This document shows, in pieces, positions 45,791 to 55,741 of a stretch of 64,000 nt of DNA (the first letter of the stretch is position 1; each line of letters opens with the position of its first letter). A program made the translations under genes and the position numbers. The notes under the pieces are model-generated. The model ran no database searches. It had not been told where the DNA came from and was given only the letters and a program-made list of their open reading frames with translations. The DNA is from Sphingomonas sp. 28-63-12 (GTDB lineage Bacteria; Pseudomonadota; Alphaproteobacteria; Sphingomonadales; Sphingomonadaceae). The DNA is taken from assembly GCA_002281535.1 (NCBI GenBank), contig NCGD01000014.1:1-64000 (forward strand), given 5' to 3'.

Positions 45791-46590
45791 ACAAGAAAAC
45801 CGTTGTCGAAGCAGTATTTTCGTACGACAGCTTCTAGCATTGTGTGATAATATTCAGATGACCTTCCAGGTACAAACTCATATGGCAGGATCTCAATGCC
45901 GTTTTTATCGAGGTCTTCTAGCATAGGACTCTTATCGACGATTCCCCAATGGGTATGAGGCACAACTACCGCTAACAAGCTATCTTTGAGAGAAACTGGT
46001 CCTGTGAATTGAGCCTCTATAGTGCCAATTCGATCGTCTGGTTCGTTTCGGCCCGGAGATGTGATCAATTCGAGATACGATCGAGCCTCAAGCTCATACG
46101 GCTTGGCCGAATCTACTTTGACGTCACGCCTATTTCCTGAAACGTAGTCACTGCGAGAAAGATAGGCAGCAGAGATCAATTTTTCTGGTCTCTCTGGGTC
46201 CGATCCTAGTGTGAAGTCCTCCACATTGAAATCTTCGTCCAGTACATGATTATACATTCTCGCAACGAAGGCGCCTGTGTCAAACGGATAGATAGCATTA
46301 GCGAATGCCAAAAGGCTTCCGTCAAAAATGAAGCAAAACGGGCAAGACGCTTCTAATTTTACGGAGGTCCCGGCATGATATTTATAAGCTGGCCGACCGT
46401 AAAAAAAGTATGCAAGTGGTATTTCAAATACGGAGCATTCAGTCGGATCAACCGCACCACTCTTGATGATGTCGTGCGCAACAACGCCCTTAGTTATGTG
46501 CGTTAAGGGCAACGGAGGGCGTTGAGGTGGAGGGGATTTATCTACCCACTCGGCGAAGCCGGTCCGAGGCATTTTCGTCGATTTCTTCAT
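45787..46590 (-). CDS. Unknown protein A of an AT-rich two-gene cassette
   Basis: A 267-residue soluble protein I do not recognise. The N-terminal part has LTHITKGVVAHDIIKSGAV followed by LAYFFYGRPAYKYHAG, an H-then-Y arrangement that reminds me of ADP-ribosyltransferase folds; this is only a hypothesis. The middle has CPFCFIFDGSLLAFANAIYP, and the end is acidic and aromatic. ATG 46590 (MKKSTKMPRT) is preceded by a weak GGGA. A TATACT -10-like box lies at 46633-46628. The gene is AT-rich and is translated just ahead of the overlapping partner gene. Confidence 0.72.
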   Translation of the reverse strand: MKKSTKMPRTGFAEWVDKSPPPQRPPLPLTHITKGVVAHDIIKSGAVDPTECSVFEIPLAYFFYGRPAYKYHAGTSVKLEASCPFCFIFDGSLLAFANAIYPFDTGAFVARMYNHVLDEDFNVEDFTLGSDPERPEKLISAAYLSRSDYVSGNRRDVKVDSAKPYELEARSYLELITSPGRNEPDDRIGTIEAQFTGPVSLKDSLLAVVVPHTHWGIVDKSPMLEDLDKNGIEILPYEFVPGRSSEYYHTMLEAVVRKYCFDNGFLV

Positions 46591-46683
46591 ATAACCAAAT
46601 CCCAACCCAGAGATTGATCTCCTAGTAAGTATAAAGACATTGATTTGCAAAGATGCGGCACAGGCAGTGCTTAGAAGCAAGCA

Positions 46684-48806
<2,123 letters not shown>

Positions 48807-48833
48807 GAATGGCGGCAATCTAGTGCGCGGCGA

Positions 48834-49709
48834 TCAGAATGTATAGCCGATGCCAACCGCACCATAAACCTGGTTGGGATTGCCCGCGACGCTGGTCAGC
48901 GGGGAGCGGGCAAAATCACCCTGCAACCGGCTGTAGGAGATGATCGTGAACAGCTGCACGCCGTGGAGCAGATCGCCCGACAGCGCATAGCTGGCGAGTA
49001 ACGTGCCGGTATAATTCTTCACGCCACCGCGCGGTTGGGCGAAGACCGGCAAGCCACTGCGCGCGGCGCCAGCGGCATCGACGGCAAAATAATTCTGGGC
49101 ATAGCGATCACCGACCAAGGTGGCCGACACGCCAAGGCCGACATAAACGCGCCGGCTGAGGGGCGTGCCATATTCGATCGACGGGGTCAGCAGATAGCTG
49201 TCATGCACCCCGGTGACATCCCGGACATAGCTGACCCGAACGGCAAGGTTATCATAAGCGCTGGTGATCACCCCGGTCTTGCCGATACCGACATAGCCCC
49301 CCAGTTCGAGCGCCACCTTGCGCTTGCCGAGCGCCCGCACACGCGGATCGACGATCCGCCCTGTCCGGTTGAGATTGAGGCTGGCGACCGGGCCAGCCAT
49401 CAGATCGATACTGGACGTCGGCTTTTCACGCAGCAAATCGGCGGAGAGCTGCAAGCCGCGCGACATGAAGTTAAAGCCGTTCACCCGGCCACGCACCGCG
49501 CCGACCGGGATCACCACATAATCGTTCGAACCTTCATAGCTGGGCACCAAGCCCGCCCCGCCGCCGATCGTGATGGTGTCGCGATCCAGCGCAGCGGGAT
49601 CGACTTCGATGCGCGGCGCCGGTGGAGGATCAGCCTGTTGGGCAAGTGCTGGGCCGGCCAAGACAATCGCTGAACCGGCAGCGGCAAGCAAACGCAAGAA
49701 ACTCGGCAC
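48834..49709 (-). CDS. MipA/OmpV family outer-membrane protein
   Basis: A 291-residue beta-barrel precursor. The signal peptide is LLAAAGSAIVLAGPALAQQA; the mature part begins TITIGGGAGLVPSYEGSNDY, the MipA/OmpV signature, with alternating strands and a C-terminal aromatic (VYGAVGIGYTF) suited to BAM insertion. Members scaffold murein enzymes or act as porins; a specific role is not shown. Its stop is only about 27 bases before the riboswitch of thiC on the same strand. Confidence 0.88.
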   Translation of the reverse strand: MPSFLRLLAAAGSAIVLAGPALAQQADPPPAPRIEVDPAALDRDTITIGGGAGLVPSYEGSNDYVVIPVGAVRGRVNGFNFMSRGLQLSADLLREKPTSSIDLMAGPVASLNLNRTGRIVDPRVRALGKRKVALELGGYVGIGKTGVITSAYDNLAVRVSYVRDVTGVHDSYLLTPSIEYGTPLSRRVYVGLGVSATLVGDRYAQNYFAVDAAGAARSGLPVFAQPRGGVKNYTGTLLASYALSGDLLHGVQLFTIISYSRLQGDFARSPLTSVAGNPNQVYGAVGIGYTF

Positions 49710-49797
49710 GATAATCTCCCAGACAGCGTCAAAATCCTAGCTCATGGTTAACACCAGACAAGCCGATTATATCCGCGTCAGGACGAAACTGCCCCGT

Positions 49798-50295
49798 TTA
49801 GAGAAGATAGCGCATCAATATTTCCTGCGAATCGGGCGCCTCGCCAATATTGAAACGTGCCGCAGCGAAGCGCGGTGCCCCGAAACGGATGATCGGGTTG
49901 CGCGAAAACCCAAATCCTTCACGCGGAATGCCCAATAATGTATCCAGACGGTTATTGCCGTTGGCGTCATGAATCACGGCAACCGCATAGCTGCCATAAG
50001 GCAGGCCGTCGAAATGCACCTTGTGCAATGTCGCTGGCACCGACCGGGTGACCGCATGGGCATCATCGATACAGCCGGGGAAATTCTTGGGGTCTGCGGT
50101 CAAACACAGGCGCAGTTCGCCGCGATCCGAACGGACATTATCGATACTGACATCAAGAGTCGTGGTTGGCGCCGCCCCGGGCAGGAGCCCGACCAGCATC
50201 AGCGCCGCGCCCAGCCGCCGCGCGAAGCGCTGGCCCGGCCCGATCGGAACTGGAGGGCCCGCCGCCGGGCGATTTAGCGAAACCGCCGATGCCAT
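49798..50295 (-). CDS. DUF2141 domain protein, secreted
   Basis: A 165-residue exported protein. A hydrophobic signal segment (RFARRLGAALMLVGLLPGAA) precedes a DUF2141 domain: LDVSIDNVRSDRGELRLCLT, VHFDGLPYGSYAVAVIHDAN and GNNRLDTLLGIPREGFGFSR with the usual NPIIRFGAPRF. The domain frequently lies next to carotenoid genes in sphingomonads. I took ATG 50295 (GGGA six bases upstream); ATG 50340 is also possible. Either start lies inside the 3' end of the hydroxylase gene on the same strand, which is odd. Confidence 0.8.
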   Translation of the reverse strand: MASAVSLNRPAAGPPVPIGPGQRFARRLGAALMLVGLLPGAAPTTTLDVSIDNVRSDRGELRLCLTADPKNFPGCIDDAHAVTRSVPATLHKVHFDGLPYGSYAVAVIHDANGNNRLDTLLGIPREGFGFSRNPIIRFGAPRFAAARFNIGEAPDSQEILMRYLL

Positions 50296-51007
50296 GATCG
50301 GTCCCGCAAACATGGTCCCAGAAACGAAAATAGAGCCCATAATTGCACCTGTAGTCAGAGTGATGCCGTTGATGATGGCTGGCCGTTATGAGCCATGCCC
50401 CCAATGGCCCTCCCCAGATGAACCTCGGGAAAACCTCCCAACCCATATGATTGGTGACACCCATAACTGTCATCACCGCCAAAACCAATGCAAGAGCGCC
50501 AAGATGAATCGGAATAAGCAGGATCAGTAACGGAATAACCACAGCGCCGGTAATCGCCTCGATCGGGTGAAAGGCCATTGCCGCCCAGGCCGTAGGCGGG
50601 CGACTGGCGTGGTGGACGGCATGGGCAAGCCTGAACGGCCGGGGCCGGTGCATCCAGCGATGCGTCCAGTAAAACCAGCTATCGTGCGCAAACAGATAGA
50701 TCAGCACCGATAACGGCCAATACCAGACCGGATAGGCAGCGATATCGGTATAGATTTGCGTCCAGCCATAAGCTTGCCAGCCCCAGGCCAGGATCCCGGC
50801 CGGCACGCCATAAATGGCAGCGCTGGCCAGGCTCCAGCCAATCTCGCGCCGGATCTGGCGATCGAGTCCGGCATAGAGCCCGGGATGGAGAAAACGTGTC
50901 GCGGCGGCGAACGCCCCGCTCACGATAAGGTAGCGCACGCCGACGATCAGCGTCATCGACGCAGCGGACCAAGCGACCGCCCAGCCGACAGAAAGAACGA
51001 CATCCAT
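50153..51007 (-). CDS. Sterol desaturase/fatty-acid hydroxylase family protein, probable carotenoid ring hydroxylase
   Basis: A 284-residue di-iron membrane hydroxylase with several helices. The histidine clusters are HDSWFYWTHRWMH, AHAVHHASRPP, and HHQRHHSDYRCNYGL, matching the family. Being divergent from crtY, it likely hydroxylates beta-carotene-derived rings (CrtZ- or CrtG-like), but the sequence alone does not fix the carbon. The last 60 residues after FRFWDHVCGTDHGIGGFAKS are low-complexity and overlap the DUF2141 gene, so the native end may be earlier. Confidence 0.82.
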   Translation of the reverse strand: MDVVLSVGWAVAWSAASMTLIVGVRYLIVSGAFAAATRFLHPGLYAGLDRQIRREIGWSLASAAIYGVPAGILAWGWQAYGWTQIYTDIAAYPVWYWPLSVLIYLFAHDSWFYWTHRWMHRPRPFRLAHAVHHASRPPTAWAAMAFHPIEAITGAVVIPLLILLIPIHLGALALVLAVMTVMGVTNHMGWEVFPRFIWGGPLGAWLITASHHQRHHSDYRCNYGLYFRFWDHVCGTDHGIGGFAKSPGGGPSSSDRAGPALRAAAGRGADAGRAPARGGANHDS

Positions 51008-51129
51008 GGCCGGCTCTTAACCGATCGATCGCTGATGCGAAACAGCACCAAAACGCCTTCCCGTCGGCTTTTCCATCAAAAAGCACAGCGAGGGTTTCGC
51101 CACAGGGCAAAAATCGGTTAGGCGGCGCT

Positions 51130-52317
51130 ATGGCTACGACGATCAAGTGCGATCTCGCTGTCGTCGGCGGGGGGCTTGCCGGCGGTCTTATCACGCTTGC
51201 ACTCCGCAAAAAACGCCCCGATCTCGACATTCGGCTGATCGAAGGATCGCTGTCGATCGGCGGCAATCACCTCTGGTCGTTCTTTGCCAGCGACATTGCC
51301 GATGGCGATCGCTGGATCGTGGCGCCGCTGGTTTGCTATGGCTGGACGTCCTACGACATCAAGTTTCCCGCGCATGGCCGCGCGATCAAGGCAAGCTATT
51401 ATTCGATCGAATCGGAACGGCTTGATGCGCTGGTTCGATCGCTGATGCCCGACGGCGCATTGATGCTGGGCCGCAAGGTGCTGGGCGCGAGCGCCAAGGC
51501 CGTCGTCTTCGCCGATGGCGACCGCGTCGAGGCCAAGGGCGTGATCGACGCGCGCGGATCGGGCGACCTTTCCAAGCTTGATCTTGGCTGGCAGAAATTC
51601 GTCGGCCGCGAATATGCGCTGACCGAGCCGCATGACCTTGACCGGCCAATCGTGATGGACGCGACCGTCGAGCAGATCGACGGCTATCGCTTCGTTTATT
51701 CGCTGCCCTTTTCGGCCACCCGGCTGTTCATCGAAGACACATATTATAGCGACACGCCCGATCTCCATCGGCCCCAGTCAGGGGGAAGCAATGCCGATCC
51801 GATTGCCGACCGTATTGACGATTATGCACGGGCGCATGGCTGGCAGACGGCTGAGATTCTGCGTGAGGAAAGCGGCGCGCTGCCCGTGGCGCTGGGTGGC
51901 GATTTCGAGGAATATTGGCAAAGCGGCGGCAACAAGGTCGCCAAGGCCGGCATGCGCGCCGGGCTGTTCCACCCCACCACCGGCTATTCGCTGCCCGATG
52001 CCGTGCGCACCGCATCGCTGATCGCCCGCGCGCCCGATCTGTCGGGCGCCGGCCTGCACGAGCTGATGCACGGCTTTGCCCGCACCACCTGGCGCAAGCG
52101 CGGCTTTTACCGGATGCTGGACAAAATGCTGTATCGCGCTGGCGAACCCGATGAACGATATCGCATCCTTGAGCGCTTTTATCGCCTCAACCCTGCGCTG
52201 ATCGGGCGCTTTTATGCGGGACAGACCACCATGTTCGATCAGGCACGGATTCTCACCGGGAAACCCCCGGTGACCATCGCCAATGCCATCAAGGCACTCA
52301 GGAGCAAGCCCGCATGA
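51130..52317 (+). CDS. crtY: Lycopene beta-cyclase
   Basis: CrtY closes the beta-ionone rings of lycopene to make beta-carotene, with a reduced flavin as a non-redox cofactor. The 395-residue protein begins with a Rossmann motif (LAVVGGGLAGGLITLALRKK), then GNHLWSFF, the FAD-linked EQIDGYRFVYSLPFSATRLF with the cyclase signature region, and TGYSLPDAVRTA near the C-terminus. It is first in the crtY-crtI run; its stop overlaps crtI by four bases. No terminator or promoter was clear in the 122 bases upstream shared with the divergent hydroxylase. Confidence 0.94.
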   Translation: MATTIKCDLAVVGGGLAGGLITLALRKKRPDLDIRLIEGSLSIGGNHLWSFFASDIADGDRWIVAPLVCYGWTSYDIKFPAHGRAIKASYYSIESERLDALVRSLMPDGALMLGRKVLGASAKAVVFADGDRVEAKGVIDARGSGDLSKLDLGWQKFVGREYALTEPHDLDRPIVMDATVEQIDGYRFVYSLPFSATRLFIEDTYYSDTPDLHRPQSGGSNADPIADRIDDYARAHGWQTAEILREESGALPVALGGDFEEYWQSGGNKVAKAGMRAGLFHPTTGYSLPDAVRTASLIARAPDLSGAGLHELMHGFARTTWRKRGFYRMLDKMLYRAGEPDERYRILERFYRLNPALIGRFYAGQTTMFDQARILTGKPPVTIANAIKALRSKPA

Positions 52318-53792
52318 AGACCGCTATTGTCATCGGCGCCGGTTTCGGCGGCCTGGCGCTCGCCATCCGCCTGCAATCGGCGGGCGTGCAGACGACGATC
52401 GTCGAAGCGCGCGACAAGCCGGGCGGGCGGGCCTATTGCTGGGAAAAAGAGGGCTTTGTCTTCGACGCCGGCCCCACTGTCATCACCGATCCCGATTGCC
52501 TGCGCGAACTCTGGTCGCTGTCAGGCCATAATATGGACGAGGACGTCACGCTGGCGCCGGTAATGCCCTTTTACCGACTCAACTGGCCGGATGGCACTAA
52601 TTTCGATTATTCGAACGACGATGCCCAGCTGACCGCCGAAATCGCCAAGCTCGATCCCGAGGATGTCGATGGCTATCGTCGTTTCCTCGACTATTCAGCC
52701 GGCGTCTACAAGGAAGGCTATCTCAAGCTTGGCCATGTCGCGTTCCTGGACTTTGCCTCGATGATCAAGGCAGCGCCCAGCCTGATGAAATATCAGGCTT
52801 GGCGCAGCGTCTATTCGGTGGTCTCCAGTTTCGTGAAAAGCCCCAAATTGCGCGAAGCGCTGTCGTTTCACACCCTGCTGGTCGGCGGCAACCCGATGAC
52901 GACCAGCAGCATCTATGCGCTGATCCACAAGCTGGAAAAGGACGGCGGCGTGTGGTTCGCGATGGGCGGCACCAACAAGCTGATCGCCGGCATGGTCACG
53001 CAGTTCGAGCGGATCGGCGGCGTGCTGCGGCTGAACGATCCCGTCGCCTCAATTGACACACTGGGCGACCGGGCAACCGGCGTCACTACCGAGAGCGGCT
53101 GGCACGGCGATGCCGATGCGGTCGCCAGCAATGCCGATGTCATGCACAGCTATCGCGATCTGCTCAAAACCTCGCGCAGCGCGCAGCGGACCAAGAAGCG
53201 GCTTGAGCGCAAGCGCTATTCGCCGTCGCTGTTCGTCGTCCATTTCGGCCTCAAGGGCAATTTCCCCGAAATCCCGCACCACATGATCCTGTTCGGGCCC
53301 CGCTATAAGGGGCTGTTGTCGGACATTTACGATCATGGCGTGCTGGCCGAGGATTTCTCGCTCTATCTCCATCATCCTACCGTGACTGATCCATCGATGG
53401 CGCCGGCTGGCCATTCGACCTTTTATGCGCTTGCCCCGGTGCCGCATCAGGGCAAATTTCCCGTCGATTGGAGCGAAGTCGGCCCGATCCTCGAAAAGCG
53501 CATCCTCGACGAGATCGGCAAGCGGCTGATCCCCGATATCCATGATCGGATCGTCACCAAATTCCATTATGCGCCAAGCGATTTTTCGGCCGATCTCAAT
53601 GCCCATCTCGGCAGCGCGTTCAGCCTGGAGCCGATCCTGCTGCAATCGGCATTTTTCCGCGTGCACAACCGCGACGATCATATCCCGAACCTGTATTTCG
53701 TTGGCGCCGGCACGCATCCGGGCGCGGGAATCCCCGGCGTGGTCGGCAGCGCCAAGGCGACGGCGGGATTGATGCTCGAGGATGCCGGCTAG
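52314..53792 (+). CDS. crtI: Phytoene desaturase
   Basis: CrtI turns phytoene into lycopene through four FAD-dependent desaturations at the membrane. The 492-residue protein has the N-terminal FAD motif AIVIGAGFGGLALAIRLQSA, ARDKPGGRAYCW, and the C-terminal bacterial-CrtI signature NLYFVGAGTHPGAGIPGVVG. Length is standard. Start overlaps crtY (ATGA), implying coupled translation in the same mRNA. A LOG-type gene follows after 55 bases and separates it from crtB. Confidence 0.95.
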   Translation: MKTAIVIGAGFGGLALAIRLQSAGVQTTIVEARDKPGGRAYCWEKEGFVFDAGPTVITDPDCLRELWSLSGHNMDEDVTLAPVMPFYRLNWPDGTNFDYSNDDAQLTAEIAKLDPEDVDGYRRFLDYSAGVYKEGYLKLGHVAFLDFASMIKAAPSLMKYQAWRSVYSVVSSFVKSPKLREALSFHTLLVGGNPMTTSSIYALIHKLEKDGGVWFAMGGTNKLIAGMVTQFERIGGVLRLNDPVASIDTLGDRATGVTTESGWHGDADAVASNADVMHSYRDLLKTSRSAQRTKKRLERKRYSPSLFVVHFGLKGNFPEIPHHMILFGPRYKGLLSDIYDHGVLAEDFSLYLHHPTVTDPSMAPAGHSTFYALAPVPHQGKFPVDWSEVGPILEKRILDEIGKRLIPDIHDRIVTKFHYAPSDFSADLNAHLGSAFSLEPILLQSAFFRVHNRDDHIPNLYFVGAGTHPGAGIPGVVGSAKATAGLMLEDAG

Positions 53793-53847
53793 GCCGTGTC
53801 AATGTCAGCAATCGACAATTGCTTTCGGCCCCGGTAGCGGGGCGGGC

Positions 53848-54429
53848 ATGAATCATCTTGCTGTCTATTGTGGGTCTGCCACCCCCACCGACCCGGTCTA
53901 TATGGAGGCCGCGCGCATGGTTGGCCGGTCGCTCGCCGAACGCGGAATCGGTGTTGTCTATGGCGGCGGTCGGCTGGGGCTGATGGGGGCGATTGCCGAT
54001 TCGGCGTTGGCGGCTGGCGGCTCGGTGATCGGCATCATCCCGCAGGCGCTGGTCGATGCCGAAGTAGCGCATCGCGGGCTGACCAAGCTGCATGTCTGCC
54101 GCACGATGCACGAACGCAAACAGGCGTTCACCGACCTCTCCGACGGTTTCGTGACGCTGCCCGGTGGCACCGGCACAATGGATGAGCTTTGGGAGGCGCT
54201 CAGCTGGGCGCAGCTTGGCTATCACGCCAAGCCGGTGGGCCTGCTCAACATCGCCGGCTTTTATGACGGGCTGGTCGCCTTTGCCGCCAAGATGGGCGAC
54301 GTCGGCTTTATCCGGCCGCAGCATCAAGGGCTGATGCTGGTCGATTCGACGCTCGATGGGCTGCTCGCCAAGATGGCAGCCCATGTCCCCGCCACGACGA
54401 TTGCGCAGATCGGCAGCAAAGACCTGTGA
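53848..54429 (+). CDS. LOG family cytokinin riboside 5'-monophosphate phosphoribohydrolase-like protein
   Basis: A 193-residue Rossmann-fold protein of the LOG (TIGR00730-like) family. The conserved motif is LPGGTGTMDELWEALSWAQL, and the start has AVYCGSATPTDPVYMEAARM with VVYGGGRLGLMGAIADSALA. Members cleave ribose phosphate from cytokinin nucleotides or from AMP-like nucleotides. ATG 53848 was chosen because the frame before it lacks family sequence. It lies between crtI and crtB, with a four-base overlap with crtB (GTGA), so it is inside the carotenoid mRNA. Confidence 0.9.
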   Translation: MNHLAVYCGSATPTDPVYMEAARMVGRSLAERGIGVVYGGGRLGLMGAIADSALAAGGSVIGIIPQALVDAEVAHRGLTKLHVCRTMHERKQAFTDLSDGFVTLPGGTGTMDELWEALSWAQLGYHAKPVGLLNIAGFYDGLVAFAAKMGDVGFIRPQHQGLMLVDSTLDGLLAKMAAHVPATTIAQIGSKDL

Positions 54430-55385
54430 GCCATGCGCCCGCACTGCCGGGCCGTGATGCCATTGTCGCTTCGGCGCAGGAATCGATCGTGCGCGGCTCC
54501 AAGAGTTTCGCCGCCGCCAGCCGGCTGTTTGCGCGAACGACCCGCGAGCGCGCCTGGCTGCTCTATGCCTGGTGCCGGGCATGCGATGACCTCGCCGACG
54601 GACAGGATCATGGCCATGGCATGGCCGTGGTGAGCGATCCCCAAGCCCGGCTCACGCTACTGACTGCGCAGACCGACGCGGCGCTGGCGGGGCATTGGGT
54701 TGGCGATCCGGCGTTTGATGCGCTGCGGATCGTCGCCGCCGAAACCGCCTTGCCGCATGGATTTACCCGCGATCATATTGCCGGCTTTGCGCTCGACGCT
54801 GCCGATTGGCGACCGCAAACCGAGGATGATCTGCTGCGCTATTGCTATCATGTCGCCGGGGTAGTGGGCTGCATGATGGCGGTGGTGATGGGCGTGGACC
54901 CCCATGATGACGCGACGCTTGATCGGGCTTGCGATCTCGGCATCGCCTTTCAGCTGGCCAATATTGCCCGCGATGTCGGCGAGGATGCGGGAGTCGGCCG
55001 CTGCTATCTGCCAGTCGCCTGGCTTGACGAGATGCAGATTCCGGTGGGCGCCCTGATGACCGCCGAATACCGGCCGGCGCTGGCGCTGCTGGGACAGCGC
55101 TTGGCAGACCGCGCCAGCGCCTATGAGGCCAGCGCGCGCTTTGGTACGCCGGCGCTAGATTTTCGATCGGCCTGGGCGGTGCTCGCCGCCGCCGGCATCT
55201 ATGGCGGTATCGGCCGCGAAGTCGCACGGCGCGGCGGTCAGGCCTGGGACCGGCGGGTCACCACCTCCGCCGGGGAAAAGATCGGCTGGATCTGGCGGGC
55301 GCGCAATGAGGCCGCGCAGCGGGCGCGGCTCTATCCGCCGGGCCCGCGCGATCCTGCCTTATGGGTACGCCCGCGCCACGCATGA
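54426..55385 (+). CDS. crtB: Phytoene synthase
   Basis: CrtB condenses two GGPP to phytoene, the committed carotenoid step. The 319-residue protein has the aspartate-rich sites LYAWCRACDDLADGQ and LANIARDVGEDAGVGRCYLP, which hold the Mg-diphosphate, and the family start SIVRGSKSFAAASRLF. It begins with GTG 54426, overlapping the LOG gene. With crtY and crtI it completes GGPP to beta-carotene. Confidence 0.94.
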   Translation: MSHAPALPGRDAIVASAQESIVRGSKSFAAASRLFARTTRERAWLLYAWCRACDDLADGQDHGHGMAVVSDPQARLTLLTAQTDAALAGHWVGDPAFDALRIVAAETALPHGFTRDHIAGFALDAADWRPQTEDDLLRYCYHVAGVVGCMMAVVMGVDPHDDATLDRACDLGIAFQLANIARDVGEDAGVGRCYLPVAWLDEMQIPVGALMTAEYRPALALLGQRLADRASAYEASARFGTPALDFRSAWAVLAAAGIYGGIGREVARRGGQAWDRRVTTSAGEKIGWIWRARNEAAQRARLYPPGPRDPALWVRPRHA

Positions 55386-55400
55386 CCGAGCGCGCTATTG

Positions 55401-55643
55401 TCAGCTGGCGGAGCGGGGCGGGTTGCGGACGGGCGCGCGATCGGCGAGGCGAACCCCCGTCGCGCGGCAGGTCGCGCTGATTTCAGGGAAGGAGAGATCG
55501 CCATTGCGCCGCAACGCGGCCGGCATGGCGGCCTGGCAGGCCTGAATCGTCGCATAGCGCGGTGCCTCGATCCGGGCTTCGGTGCATTGATCGCTCCCGT
55601 CACCGCAGCCCATGATGGCCATCACGTAGAAAAGTGCGTCCAT
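55401..55643 (-). CDS. Small hypothetical protein with four cysteines
   Basis: An 80-residue protein starting MDALFYVMAIMGCGDGSDQC, with a short hydrophobic start and later Cys residues (QACQAA, SATCRA) spaced as if for disulfides; probably exported. GGGAG eight bases before the ATG supports the start. It is conserved-looking in sphingomonads, but I know no function. It converges on crtB with a 15-base gap. Confidence 0.65.
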   Translation of the reverse strand: MDALFYVMAIMGCGDGSDQCTEARIEAPRYATIQACQAAMPAALRRNGDLSFPEISATCRATGVRLADRAPVRNPPRSAS

Positions 55644-55741
55644 GATCGTCTCCCTTCGGCACCGTAAACTGACAAAAGTGCCGGCTGGTTCCCGCGAGAG
55701 ACGCTTTCGTTCTGCGCGGCAGCACCCTACATGCAGAACGA

